A DNA stretch of 64,000 nucleotides, taken from Acinetobacter bereziniae LMG 1003 = CIP 70.12 (GTDB lineage Bacteria; Pseudomonadota; Gammaproteobacteria; Pseudomonadales; Moraxellaceae). The number at the start of each line of letters is the position of its first letter. Position 1 is the first letter of the stretch. The notes under the pieces are model-generated. The model had not been told where the DNA came from. It did not search any database and saw only the letters and a program-made list of their open reading frames with translations. Made by a program: the position numbers and the translations under genes. Of the stretch, positions 44,949 to 53,960 are shown one piece after another. The DNA lies in NCBI RefSeq assembly GCF_000368925.1, contig NZ_KB849756.1:1072271-1136270 (forward strand), given 5' to 3'.

Positions 44949-47021
44949 TCACCAAATAGTGACACGTTTATTTGCAGGCAAATACATTTTATCTCCCTGT
45001 TTAAGATGGAATGCATCATAAAATGGTGCTTGATTCAGCAAAGTTGCATTGCCACGCACTTTATCTGGCGAATGTGGATCTCTTTTTAGGAATTCCACTT
45101 GCATCGCATCAGTGATTTTCGAACGCCATGCTTGAGCCCAACCGATATAGAAACGCTGTTCACCGGTTAAATTGTCTAACACTGGTGCTGGCTGACCATT
45201 TAAGGACAATTGATAGGCTTTATAGGCGATCGCCAAACCAGAATTATCCGCAATGTTTTCACCCAAGGTTAGCTCGCCATTAACATGGTAGCCTTTGATC
45301 GGTTCATAGGCATTGTATTGAGCCACCAGTGCATTGGTTTTTTCTTTAAATTTTCGATGATCTTCGGCAGTCCACCAATTCTTCATATTGCCCAACTCAT
45401 CAAATTGACTGCCTTGGTCATCGAAACCGTGACTGATTTCATGACCAATAATTGCACCAATCGCACCGTAGTTGACTGCATCATCAGCATTCATATCAAA
45501 AAATGGAGGTTGCAAAATAGCTGCAGGGAAAACAATTTCATTTAAAGAAGCATTGTAATACGCATTGATCGTTTGTGGTGTCATTCCCCATTCATCACGA
45601 TCAACCGGTTTGCCCAATTTATTCAACGCATATTGATGTTCAAACTCACGTGAACGAATCACATTACCAATCAAATCATCATTTTTTATGTCCAAGGCTG
45701 AGTAATCACGCCATTTGTTTGGATACCCGATTTTCACCGCAAAACTTGCCAGCTTTTTCTGTGCTTGGACTTTGGTTGCTGGACTCATCCAATCCAATTG
45801 TTCAATACTTTGTGAATAGGCTTTCATCAGGTTTTGAACCAGTAATTCCATGCGTTGCTTTTTCTCAGCAGAAAAATATTTTTTCACATAGATCTGTCCG
45901 AGACTTTCACCCAAAGTACCTTCGACCAATTGCACACCACGCTTCCAACGCGGTTTTTGTTCTTTGATTTCTCGGAGTTGATTGCTATAGAAATCAAAAC
46001 TGTTATCTACAAAAGCTTTACTGAGTAAAGGTGAAAAATCACTCACCAAATGGAACTTGAAATAAGCTTTCCAAGCATCCAACGAGGTATTGTCAACAAT
46101 TGGGCTCAAACCTTTAAAATAACTCGGTTGAATCACTTGTATGGTTTTAATTTTATCTGCCAATTCTTGTTTTTCTAAATAGGTTTTCCAATCAATTTTT
46201 GGACTAAGTTTGGCTAAGTCTTCAACCTTATAAATATTGTAGAGTTTGGTTACATCACGATTTTGGACATTACTCCACTGTATTTTCGCGATCTGCGTTT
46301 CTAATTTTAAAATGGCTTGAGCATGTTGTGCAGCTTGAGTATCACCCGCCAATTTTAGCGTTTTCTCGATATAGCTTAAATATTGTGAACGTACCTTTTT
46401 AAATTTTGCATCATTTTTTAAGTAATAATCACGATCAGGCAAACCTAAACCACTTTGTCCCATCATTGCAATCATTTGTGTAGAGTTTTTCATGTCTTGA
46501 TCAACACCAACATCAAACGGGCTGGTGACACCGATTCTTGAAAAATGTGCTGCTAATTGGGCAATATCTTTTTTATTTTTAAGGGCATCAACATTTTCGA
46601 TTTCAGCTTGAATCGGTTGAATACCTAATGTTTCTATACGCTTTTCATCCATAAAATTAGCATATAGGGTCGCAACTTTTTGTTCAGAACTTCCATTAAC
46701 CAACTGTTGCTTTGACAGTTCATCGACGATATCGTGCAGTTGTTTTAATGATTCTTCATGCAAAATATCAAATGTGCCCCAACGAGATTTATCCGCTGGA
46801 ATTTCCGTATTTTTTATCCAGCCACCATTCACATGTTGATAAAAATCATCACTGCCTTTTACAGTTTGATCAAAATATTGATGGTCAATCCCCGATTTTT
46901 TCTGATCTTTTACAGTGGTAGGCGTCATTTGAACTGCTGTCGCTACTGTTTCTGCCCATAAAACTGTAGAGGACAACATCATTGCTGATACTAAAACATT
47001 TTTTACAAATTTGAGTTTCAA
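44949..47021 (-). CDS. M13-family zinc endopeptidase (PepO/neprilysin-like)
   Basis: A 690-residue secreted metallopeptidase. A signal peptide (FVKNVLVSAMMLSSTVLWA) precedes the long N-terminal M13 domain. The zinc motif HEISH is at residues 527-531 in IGAIIGHEISHGFDDQG. GENIADNSG gives the third zinc ligand Glu, and NAYYNASLNEIVFPAAILQPP is the substrate-binding stretch. I place the start at TTG 47021 because GAGGATAGG lies just upstream. The frame continues to ATG 47102, but that start would put about 27 polar residues before the signal peptide. It acts in the periplasm on peptides. Confidence 0.93.
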   Translation of the reverse strand: MKLKFVKNVLVSAMMLSSTVLWAETVATAVQMTPTTVKDQKKSGIDHQYFDQTVKGSDDFYQHVNGGWIKNTEIPADKSRWGTFDILHEESLKQLHDIVDELSKQQLVNGSSEQKVATLYANFMDEKRIETLGIQPIQAEIENVDALKNKKDIAQLAAHFSRIGVTSPFDVGVDQDMKNSTQMIAMMGQSGLGLPDRDYYLKNDAKFKKVRSQYLSYIEKTLKLAGDTQAAQHAQAILKLETQIAKIQWSNVQNRDVTKLYNIYKVEDLAKLSPKIDWKTYLEKQELADKIKTIQVIQPSYFKGLSPIVDNTSLDAWKAYFKFHLVSDFSPLLSKAFVDNSFDFYSNQLREIKEQKPRWKRGVQLVEGTLGESLGQIYVKKYFSAEKKQRMELLVQNLMKAYSQSIEQLDWMSPATKVQAQKKLASFAVKIGYPNKWRDYSALDIKNDDLIGNVIRSREFEHQYALNKLGKPVDRDEWGMTPQTINAYYNASLNEIVFPAAILQPPFFDMNADDAVNYGAIGAIIGHEISHGFDDQGSQFDELGNMKNWWTAEDHRKFKEKTNALVAQYNAYEPIKGYHVNGELTLGENIADNSGLAIAYKAYQLSLNGQPAPVLDNLTGEQRFYIGWAQAWRSKITDAMQVEFLKRDPHSPDKVRGNATLLNQAPFYDAFHLKQGDKMYLPANKRVTIW

Positions 47022-47236
47022 AAGCCTATCCTCAATTTTAATTTTAACGCTTGAATTTAAAAAGATAATACTAATCCCGAGCTCAACTTTTATGTGTAGC
47101 AAAAATGCAATGATTGCGTTAATTTTTTAATTTCGCTTAGCTTACCGATACATATGCTCGATAGAGTCATTGTCAGATAGCACTTACGAATATCTGTTCT
47201 AAAAACACCCTGCTTTAAATACAAAAAATGATGTCA

Positions 47237-48121
47237 TTAATCCAGTAAATTTAAAATATGTTTTAAACGTACATTTTCAGCATCTTGTTGATACACCGCA
47301 TAAATCGGTGCAATACAAGTGGTATCTGCTTGTAATGCTTTATAAACGATCTGTTTATTCCAAAAATTGCGAATCGCTTCTGGAACAATCGATAAACCAA
47401 TTCCCGCAGCGATCAAATTTAAACTTGAGGTTAAGCGAGGTGCTTCTTGGACAATTCTTGGACTAAAACCCGCCTGATAGCAACATGCCAAAATATTGTC
47501 AAATAAGTCCTGACCCGCCAAACGACGATATAGTACAAAGTCATAGGGTTCTAAATCCAACAGATGAATCACATCACCCTGTAAAGTTAAAGGATGATTA
47601 CTCGGCAAAGCGACAATCAATGGCTCATCCAAGACATGTAAGCTTTTTAACCCCAAGTTTATCGGCGCGGGTTTACGTAAAAATACGATGTCATTTTTTT
47701 CATTAATAATTGAATCAATCAATGAACTACTGGCATCTTCTTCTAAATGAATGGATACAGCAGGAAAATTCTCACGGAAATTCCGTAACAATGCAGGTAA
47801 AAATGAATGCAAACCGACTGAATTGGTGAAACCGATATTGATCTGCCCTTCCAATCCTTTCGAGATATTCTGCACACGTTTAGGAATCGCTTGGGCATGT
47901 GCAAGGATCGTGACTGCTTCTTGATAGAGTGCTTTACCTGCTTCAGTTGCCTCAACTCCACGAGGTAATCGCTTTAATAATTGGGTATCTAATTCATCTT
48001 CCAGACTTTTGATTATGCGTGTTAATGGCGGTTGTTGCATATTCAAACGTACGGCTGCACGAGAAATATTACTTTCCTCAACCACAGCAACAAAAGCATT
48101 GAGTTTATGAATATCAATCAT
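47237..48121 (-). CDS. LysR-type transcriptional regulator
   Basis: A 294-residue LysR protein with the HTH at residues about 1-60 (ISRAAVRLNMQQPPLTRIIKSL), a linker helix and a periplasmic-binding-like effector domain. The MQQPPLTR recognition helix resembles that of the CatM/BenM group. The start at ATG 48121 has GGAGGGAG upstream; ATG 48166 is less likely. It is divergent from the chromate-transporter-like pair and probably regulates it. Effector unknown. Confidence 0.9.
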   Translation of the reverse strand: MIDIHKLNAFVAVVEESNISRAAVRLNMQQPPLTRIIKSLEDELDTQLLKRLPRGVEATEAGKALYQEAVTILAHAQAIPKRVQNISKGLEGQINIGFTNSVGLHSFLPALLRNFRENFPAVSIHLEEDASSSLIDSIINEKNDIVFLRKPAPINLGLKSLHVLDEPLIVALPSNHPLTLQGDVIHLLDLEPYDFVLYRRLAGQDLFDNILACCYQAGFSPRIVQEAPRLTSSLNLIAAGIGLSIVPEAIRNFWNKQIVYKALQADTTCIAPIYAVYQQDAENVRLKHILNLLD

Positions 48122-48191
48122 GTGGCTCCCTCCATATAAAAATGTATCAAGCGAATAATGCGTCATGTTGTAGAAAACAATTCAATACAAC

Positions 48192-48208
48192 CATACTTTT
48201 TAAGTATG
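48192..48208. promoter_or_regulatory. Candidate LysR operator, ATAC-N7-GTAT type
   Basis: CATACTTTTTAAGTATG is a near-perfect dyad with ATAC and GTAT seven bases apart. It lies between the LysR gene and the chromate-transporter genes. The core differs at only one position from the catM-catB site at 52297-52311. Binding is inferred from this pattern. Confidence 0.6.
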
Positions 48209-48298
48209 AATAACAGCAAAAATAGCATTTTTAATTATAACTCAACAGGCAGATAATCACATTCAATCCACTCAGCACAGCAAATTGAAGAGGTCTAA

Positions 48299-48880
48299 AT
48301 GAATAGTGAAGCAATGCAAATGGAGCAAGCCATTGAAACACCCAATTGCAAAGCATTATTTTTAGGCTTTATGAAGCTTGGCTTAATGGGGTTCGGTGGT
48401 GTACTTCCACTGGCCCATCGTTTAATTGTTGAAGATCAAAAATGGCTAACGGCTGAAAAATTTACAGACTTGCTTGGGGTCTGCCAAATTCTACCCGGCG
48501 GCAATATTGTCAATATGGCTGTCGCGATTGGTTATGATTTTGCTGGTGTTAAAGGTGCATTCAGTGCGGTATTCGGATTGATGTTGGCACCCACAGTGAT
48601 TGTGATTTCACTGTATCAAATGTATGTCAATTTCCAAGATATTGTCCTCGTTCGCCACATGATCCAAGGTTTAGCGGCTGCAGCAGCAGGTTTACTGTTT
48701 GCCACAGGCTTTAAAATGTTGAAACCAATCATGAAAAGTAAACTGACTTATTTCACCATCTTGTTGACCATTATTTTCATGTTGCTGATCAAACTACCTT
48801 TGGCATTGACGTTGTTGATTTTAGTCACTGTGAATATGGCTGTTTTAGCCTTTAAACAACGTAGATTCACTCAGGAGTAA
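48299..48880 (+). CDS. Chromate transporter-like protein, first half (short-chain CHR)
   Basis: A 193-residue membrane protein of the CHR family. The conserved FMKLGLMGFGGVLPLAHR opening, the LGVCQILPGGNIVNMAVAIGYD motif and six or so helices match one CHR domain. In two-gene CHR systems the halves pair in the membrane. Members export chromate, but the native substrate is often unknown. The ATG at 48299 has GAAGAGG upstream, and the second half starts 6 bp after its stop. Confidence 0.88.
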   Translation: MNSEAMQMEQAIETPNCKALFLGFMKLGLMGFGGVLPLAHRLIVEDQKWLTAEKFTDLLGVCQILPGGNIVNMAVAIGYDFAGVKGAFSAVFGLMLAPTVIVISLYQMYVNFQDIVLVRHMIQGLAAAAAGLLFATGFKMLKPIMKSKLTYFTILLTIIFMLLIKLPLALTLLILVTVNMAVLAFKQRRFTQE

Positions 48881-48886
48881 AGCAAA

Positions 48887-49405
48887 ATGTCTGTCCTTAT
48901 CGCACTCACTTTAGTTTTTACTCAATTGTCTTTACTGGCATTTGGCGGTGGTAATGCCATTTTGCCAGAAATGCAACACCAAGTTGTGGTGGTTCACCAA
49001 TGGATGACCGCTGAACAATTCAGTTCTATGTTTGCTATGGCACAGGCTGCGCCTGGTCCAAATATGATGATTGTGCCGTTAGTCGGCTGGCATGTTGCAG
49101 GACCGATGGGATTGCTTGTTACATCTTTTGCCAAATTCGGACCTTCTTCAATTATCACTGTCTATGCACTGAAATTTTGGAATAATTTTAAAAGCCATCC
49201 ATTACGTGCGAGATTTGAAAAAGCATTAAAGCCCATTACTGTAGGTTTAGTGCTCGTCAGTGCATGGATTATTGCTCAGGCATCTGCACAAAATATTTTA
49301 CTGATAGCAATCGTTGTCCTGACTATAGTACTTAGTGTGTTTAAAAATGTTCATCCAGTTTGGTTAATGTTGATTGGTGCAGGAACAGGTGTACTGATTC
49401 TGTAG
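48887..49405 (+). CDS. Chromate transporter-like protein, second half
   Basis: A 172-residue CHR-domain partner with LSLLAFGGGNAILPEMQH, AQAAPGPNMMIVPLVGWH and several helices. The pair is probably translated together, given the 6-bp gap. No reductase or other chromate-resistance gene lies alongside, so actual chromate export is unproven. Confidence 0.88.
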   Translation: MSVLIALTLVFTQLSLLAFGGGNAILPEMQHQVVVVHQWMTAEQFSSMFAMAQAAPGPNMMIVPLVGWHVAGPMGLLVTSFAKFGPSSIITVYALKFWNNFKSHPLRARFEKALKPITVGLVLVSAWIIAQASAQNILLIAIVVLTIVLSVFKNVHPVWLMLIGAGTGVLIL

Positions 49406-49498
49406 TCACGTTATTATTAGGTTTAACTGTCTTCAACTGAACTTGGAAATCTCGACCTCTATAAAATGCAACGTTTATAAAACATATCGCTAATAAAA

Positions 49499-49525
49499 CC
49501 CAAATCCCCTTTAAAGGGGATTTGG
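49499..49525 (-). terminator. Terminator-like hairpin CCAAATCCCC/GGGGATTTGG
   Basis: CCAAATCCCCTTT and AAAGGGGATTTGG are perfect inverted repeats. On the minus strand they are followed by GTTTTATT, fitting the end of the gene at 49545. The sequence resembles the repeat between catJ and catF, so it may be a copy of a short interspersed repeat. Confidence 0.7.
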
Positions 49526-49544
49526 CGAATGAATTGAATGCAAA

Positions 49545-50018
49545 TTACTGCTGGTTTTCTAGATCTCGTTCACGACAAGAAAGTTCATAATATTGTGCTT
49601 TTGGCAGTTGTTTCAGCTTGTAATAATAGTAGTCTGTACTGCTTCGATCCATTTCAGTCAATGAACATTGATTGGCTTTTGCAAATTGAGTTAATTGTTT
49701 TAAATCTGTATTTTTTGCGACAAGTGCTCCCCAGCCCTCACTTACACAACACCCAGCGTATTGAGACATATACTCATCTGAAACCAAAACGACGCTTTGT
49801 CCCATAAAATTTAAGGGTTTCTTGAGTCGATAGACATCATTGTAATCATATCTAGAAACCTCTGCCTTTTTATTGATCAGTCCATCTTTGAACATTTTCT
49901 TAAAGCTTGGAAATTGTGAAGATGCCTCCCCCATTCCCCGATACACTGTTTGTTGCGCCGCAGCATGATTTACTGTTGCTGCAAGCACTAAACCAATACC
50001 CAAAAGATACTTTTTCAT
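49545..50018 (-). CDS. Secreted protein of unknown function
   Basis: A 157-residue protein from ATG 50018 with a signal peptide (MKKYLLGIGLVLAATVNHAAA). An in-frame ATG at 50048 would add ten polar residues. The mature part has a CC pair (YAGCCVSEGWGALVA) and two other Cys, suggesting disulphides. No family is recognised. A hairpin terminator follows. Confidence 0.65.
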   Translation of the reverse strand: MKKYLLGIGLVLAATVNHAAAQQTVYRGMGEASSQFPSFKKMFKDGLINKKAEVSRYDYNDVYRLKKPLNFMGQSVVLVSDEYMSQYAGCCVSEGWGALVAKNTDLKQLTQFAKANQCSLTEMDRSSTDYYYYKLKQLPKAQYYELSCRERDLENQQ

Positions 50019-50271
50019 ATTTTTCCTTTTTAATCCTGTATTCATCACTTTTAAAATAAGTCGGCGACTTCTTCCTGTTGTGGATTGAGCTTCAAGCGTT
50101 ATTTTCTCAAGCTGAAAAGTCTTGCTTTAGAATAAGAAATTTACATATCTATTGATTACAACGTTCTGAATAAAATTAAGACTAAAGCCGCATAAATTCA
50201 ACTTAAAACTGCAATCTGAGCATGTTATTTTACCTGAAAGGATAACTATTTTTTGAACAGCAGGTGAAAAA

Positions 50272-50850
50272 ATGTCTAAACAAATTTTGATGTTAGTCGG
50301 TGATTATGCTGAAGATTATGAAACCATGGTTCCTTTCCAATTCCTTACAGGATTAGGTTATACCGTCCATGCAGTCTGCCCAGATAAGAAAAATGGAGAC
50401 AGTATAGCCACGGCAATCCATGATTTTGAAGGTGAACAAACCTATAGTGAAAAACGTGGTCATAACTTTGCAATTAACTATGATTTTGACCAAGTTGATG
50501 TGCAAAATTATATCGGTTTGGTAATTCCTGGTGGTCGTGCGCCTGAGTATTTGCGAATGAATGCACGTGTTGTTGAAATTGTGCGTGAATTCGATACTGT
50601 AAAGAAACCGATCGCCGCAGTCTGTCATGGCGCACAACTACTGGCTGCTGCTGATGTATTAAAAGGTCGTATTTGTTCTGCCTACCCTGCTTGTGCTGCT
50701 GAAGTTAAACTCGCAGGTGGTCAATATGCAGATATAGCTGTTACTGAAGCCGTGACTGATGGTCATTTGGTGACTGCGCCTGCATGGCCTGCACATCCTG
50801 CTTGGTTAGCCCAATTTGTTAAAGTTCTTGGTGCTAACATCACTTTGTAA
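50272..50850 (+). CDS. DJ-1/PfpI family protein
   Basis: A 192-residue class I glutamine-amidotransferase-like protein. The nucleophile elbow AAVCHGAQLL holds Cys118-His119, and the conserved acidic Glu lies in GDYAEDYE. The GLVIPGGRAPEYLR loop is typical. The family covers deglycase, glyoxalase and protease claims; which applies here cannot be told. Single gene with its own terminator. Confidence 0.88.
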   Translation: MSKQILMLVGDYAEDYETMVPFQFLTGLGYTVHAVCPDKKNGDSIATAIHDFEGEQTYSEKRGHNFAINYDFDQVDVQNYIGLVIPGGRAPEYLRMNARVVEIVREFDTVKKPIAAVCHGAQLLAAADVLKGRICSAYPACAAEVKLAGGQYADIAVTEAVTDGHLVTAPAWPAHPAWLAQFVKVLGANITL

Positions 50851-50855
50851 ACATG

Positions 50856-50893
50856 AAAAGCTAGATTTTGCATACACATCAAAATCTAGCTTT
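50856..50893 (+). terminator. Terminator of the DJ-1/PfpI gene
   Basis: AAAGCTAGATTTTG and CAAAATCTAGCTTT are long inverted repeats with a short loop, 6 bp after the stop. Confidence 0.8.
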
Positions 50894-51030
50894 AATCTTG
50901 ATCAATATTCTTTAGATTACATATAAATACATTAAATTGAACCTTTTTAATTTAAATTTCAGCCTCAGGTCTTCATTTATGTCATGATGAATGAATGAAT
51001 TTTTAGTCAAACAACAGGTTAATTTAAAAA

Positions 51031-51219
51031 ATGGAAATCATTGAATTACTTCAACCCGTTACATTAACGAAAGAAAATTTACGCCCGATCACCATTGAGG
51101 TAGGAACCTTATTAAAAGTCCTCATGGTCAATCCATCTTCTTATCTGGTTGGTGATGAATCGGGAACATCTTTTTTAATCAATTTTGATGAAGAAAATCT
51201 GCAATGGAAAAAAATTTAA
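51031..51219 (+). CDS. Hypothetical small protein
   Basis: A 62-residue frame with a beta-rich look (ITIEVGTLLKVLMVNPSSYL, then SGTSFLINFDEENLQW), like a small barrel. An AGG about 13 bp upstream is weak as a ribosome-binding site. No family is recognised. Moderate confidence that it is real. Confidence 0.5.
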   Translation: MEIIELLQPVTLTKENLRPITIEVGTLLKVLMVNPSSYLVGDESGTSFLINFDEENLQWKKI

Positions 51220-51359
51220 AGCATTGATCAATGGTTTAAAAATGAATTGCACTATTTCATCAAAACTTGAAGTGTTAAATGGAAGCGTTCTAAGCACATG
51301 TATTCCAAATCCAGAATACAAGAACGTTTTCATGCAATGGTTGCATAGATTGAGACCAT

Positions 51360-52274
51360 TTACAGATTCATTTTTAAACTAATGTTTTCTTGTTCAAAAA
51401 CCTCTTTTACACATGCAAGTATGTTCGGTACATAACTACTTTGATCCATATTTCGAACTGATAGCGAAATTGGACTATAGGCTTCCAAATCTAAAATAGG
51501 CACATAAACTAAATTCTTCATCCCAATATCACTGGCACTTTCAGGAATCAAACAAATCCCCTCGCCTGATGCGACCAAGCCTAAAGCCATATGAATTTCA
51601 CGCACTTCAACCATATTTTTAGGTACCAATCCCAGTTCAGTAAAAATCGACTGAATTAAGGTAGAGAAATTGGGTTTTTGAGTTGCGGGATAAGAGAAAA
51701 TCGTTTCATGAGTAATTTGTGATAAATAAACACCTTGGTCGATATATTCAGCGAGATGATCATTTTTATGTACAGCCAATTTCAGCTTTTCTTCACGGAG
51801 TACAATACGTTTAATAGCAGGGTCACTAATTCTTAAACGACCAAAACCTAAATCAATTTTACCTTGCTTTAATGCTTCAATTTGGTCTTTGGTCCCACAT
51901 TCAATTAATTCCACTTCAATATCAGGATGACGTTGACGAAACAAGTAAATGATTTGGGGCAACAGCGCATATAAAAGTGAGCTAACATAACCGATACGTA
52001 CAATTTTATTGACTGCACTAATCCGTTTTGCCATAGATGTCGCTTGAGCAGTATGGGTTAAAATTTGTACTGCATGTTGATAAAAAAACTGCCCTGCTTC
52101 AGTTGTTCTTACAGGTCTCGAACCACGTTCAAATAATAGGATGCCCAGTTCTTGTTCAAGATTTTGAATCTGTCGGCTCAGGGGCGGTTGCGCAATACAT
52201 AATTTTTCAGCTGCTTTGGTAATACTTTGCTCTTCAACCACAGTCACAAAGTAACGAAGATGTCTTAATTCCAT
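51360..52274 (-). CDS. catM: CatM, LysR regulator of the cat genes
   Basis: A 304-residue LysR protein that responds to cis,cis-muconate and activates catechol catabolism in Acinetobacter. HTH residues about 1-60 include ITKAAEKLCIAQPPLSRQIQ. FERGSRPVRTTEAGQFF is typical of the CatM/BenM pair. CatM rather than BenM is chosen because it stands divergent to catB, with an ATAC-N7-GTAT operator between them. No ben genes are in the window. Confidence 0.9.
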   Translation of the reverse strand: MELRHLRYFVTVVEEQSITKAAEKLCIAQPPLSRQIQNLEQELGILLFERGSRPVRTTEAGQFFYQHAVQILTHTAQATSMAKRISAVNKIVRIGYVSSLLYALLPQIIYLFRQRHPDIEVELIECGTKDQIEALKQGKIDLGFGRLRISDPAIKRIVLREEKLKLAVHKNDHLAEYIDQGVYLSQITHETIFSYPATQKPNFSTLIQSIFTELGLVPKNMVEVREIHMALGLVASGEGICLIPESASDIGMKNLVYVPILDLEAYSPISLSVRNMDQSSYVPNILACVKEVFEQENISLKMNL

Positions 52275-52296
52275 TTTATCTATCTCACACCAAAAT

Positions 52297-52311
52297 ATAC
52301 CTTTTAAGTAT
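52297..52311. promoter_or_regulatory. CatM operator, ATAC-N7-GTAT
   Basis: ATACCTTTTAAGTAT matches the established CatM/BenM high-affinity site ATAC-N7-GTAT. It lies 23 bp before the catM start and 85 bp before catB. A weaker version ATTA-N7-GTAT occurs at 52349-52363, nearer catB, as expected for the second subsite that is filled on muconate binding. Confidence 0.85.
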
Positions 52312-52395
52312 CTAAAAATACCAAATCCAGCCTAGTTAAAGATATTACATTAATTTAGGGTATATAAATAGATTAATACTTAAGAAATTCGCAGT

Positions 52396-53505
52396 ATGTA
52401 TAAGTCCATAGAAACACTTTTAGTCGAGATCCCGACAATACGCCCTCATAAGATGGCGGTTGCGACGATGCAAACACAAACTTTGGTGCTGATTAAAATC
52501 ACGACTGAAGATGGTTTTGTTGGCTGGGGGGAAGCAACCACAATAGGTGGTTTAGGTTATGGTGAAGAAAGCCCGGAAAGTGTTCAAACCAATATTGACA
52601 CGTATTTTGCACCTTTGCTCAAGACTTTGTCTGGATTGAATATTGCACAGACCATGCAAATCATTCACCGCAATATCAATGGTAACCGTTTTGCAAAATG
52701 TGCCATTCAAACTGCTTTATTGGATATTCAATCTCAACGTTTAGGAATCCCGCTCAGTGAATTATTAGGGGGGCGTTTACGCGACAGTATTTCAGTATTG
52801 TGGGTATTGGCTTCTGGCGATACCGAAAAAGATATTGCTGAAGCCAAGAAAATGATTACCGCAAAACGTCATAACATTTTCAAATTAAAAATTGGGTCAC
52901 GACCTTTAGAGCAAGATATTGAACATGTGTTGGCCATTAAACAAGCATTGGGCAGTGAGATTTCAATTCGAGTCGATGTCAACCGAGCATGGTCTGAATT
53001 AACCGCAATTAAAGGCATCAAAATGCTTCAAGATGGCGGGGTTGATTTGATCGAACAACCTTGTGCAATTCAAAATATTGATGCTATGCAACGCTTAACG
53101 CGAAAGTTTGATATTGCGATTATGGCAGATGAGTCCTTGATGGGACCACAAAGTGCTTATGAACTGGCGAAATGCAATGCAGCATCTGTTTTTGCAGTGA
53201 AAGTCGCTCAGTCAGGTGGCTTAATTGAAGCATGTGAAGTTGGAAAGTTAGCCAATCTAGCGGGAATCGATCTCTATGGCGGCACCATGCTGGAAGGACC
53301 TGTAGGTACGATCGCCTCAGCCCATGTTTTTTCAACATTCAGTAACTTGGCTTATGGCACTGAACTATTTGGTCCATTGCTGCTCACAGAACAAATTTTA
53401 AAAAAACCACTTCAATATGAAAATTTTGAGCTGAAAATTCCGACAGCTTCTGGGTTAGGTATTGAACTGGATGAAGACAAAATTGACAAGCTACGTCGTA
53501 AATAA
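52396..53505 (+). CDS. catB: Muconate cycloisomerase
   Basis: A 369-residue enolase-superfamily enzyme that turns cis,cis-muconate to muconolactone. The N-terminal cap domain includes IRPHKMAVATMQTQT. The barrel carries FKLKIGS (catalytic Lys), RVDVNRAW (metal Asp) and IMADESLMGP (metal residues). It is the first gene of the cat run catB-catC-catA-catI-catJ-catF-catD and is driven from the CatM-controlled promoter. Confidence 0.95.
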   Translation: MYKSIETLLVEIPTIRPHKMAVATMQTQTLVLIKITTEDGFVGWGEATTIGGLGYGEESPESVQTNIDTYFAPLLKTLSGLNIAQTMQIIHRNINGNRFAKCAIQTALLDIQSQRLGIPLSELLGGRLRDSISVLWVLASGDTEKDIAEAKKMITAKRHNIFKLKIGSRPLEQDIEHVLAIKQALGSEISIRVDVNRAWSELTAIKGIKMLQDGGVDLIEQPCAIQNIDAMQRLTRKFDIAIMADESLMGPQSAYELAKCNAASVFAVKVAQSGGLIEACEVGKLANLAGIDLYGGTMLEGPVGTIASAHVFSTFSNLAYGTELFGPLLLTEQILKKPLQYENFELKIPTASGLGIELDEDKIDKLRRK

Positions 53506-53519
53506 TTCAAGGAGTTCCC

Positions 53520-53810
53520 ATGCTTTACCAAGTCAGAATGGATGTAAATATCCCACTGGATATGCCTGCTGAAAAAGCCAATGAAATTAAAGCTGTTGAA
53601 AAGGCATATTCACAAGATTTACAACGACAAGGCAAGTGGCGTCATATTTGGCGCATTACAGGACAGTATTCAAACATCAGTATTTTTGATGTTGAGAGCA
53701 ACGAAGAACTGCATAGCATTTTACAAGGTCTTCCACTGTACCCTTACATGAATATTGAAGTGATGGCTTTAAATCGTCACCCATCATCTGTGCGTGAAGA
53801 TGACAGTTAA
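53520..53810 (+). CDS. catC: Muconolactone delta-isomerase
   Basis: A 96-residue ferredoxin-like-fold enzyme that shifts the double bond in muconolactone to give beta-ketoadipate enol-lactone. The MLYQVRMDVNIPLDMP start, the WRHIWRITGQYSNISIFDV region and the PLYPYMNIEV end are typical. It lies 14 bp after catB with GGAG upstream. Confidence 0.95.
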   Translation: MLYQVRMDVNIPLDMPAEKANEIKAVEKAYSQDLQRQGKWRHIWRITGQYSNISIFDVESNEELHSILQGLPLYPYMNIEVMALNRHPSSVREDDS

Positions 53811-53960
53811 ACTGTATTGATCATTTTTTTATCAACGTAATTAACAAGGACTGTGGTGAGCAATGGAGCAAGCGAAGCTGTTGGTTTAAATATTTCATCA
53901 ATCAACCATGAGTAAGCAAAGCAAGCCACGTAACACCTTTCATACTTCAGGAGAATCAGT

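Noticed and set aside
52318..52321. Extra ATAC half-site after the CatM operator
   Set aside because: No GTAT follows at seven bases, so I did not count it as a site.
53811..53960. CatM operator upstream of catA
   Set aside because: The gap contains ATAC and GTAT near its end, but 14 bases apart rather than 7. No site of the right geometry is present.
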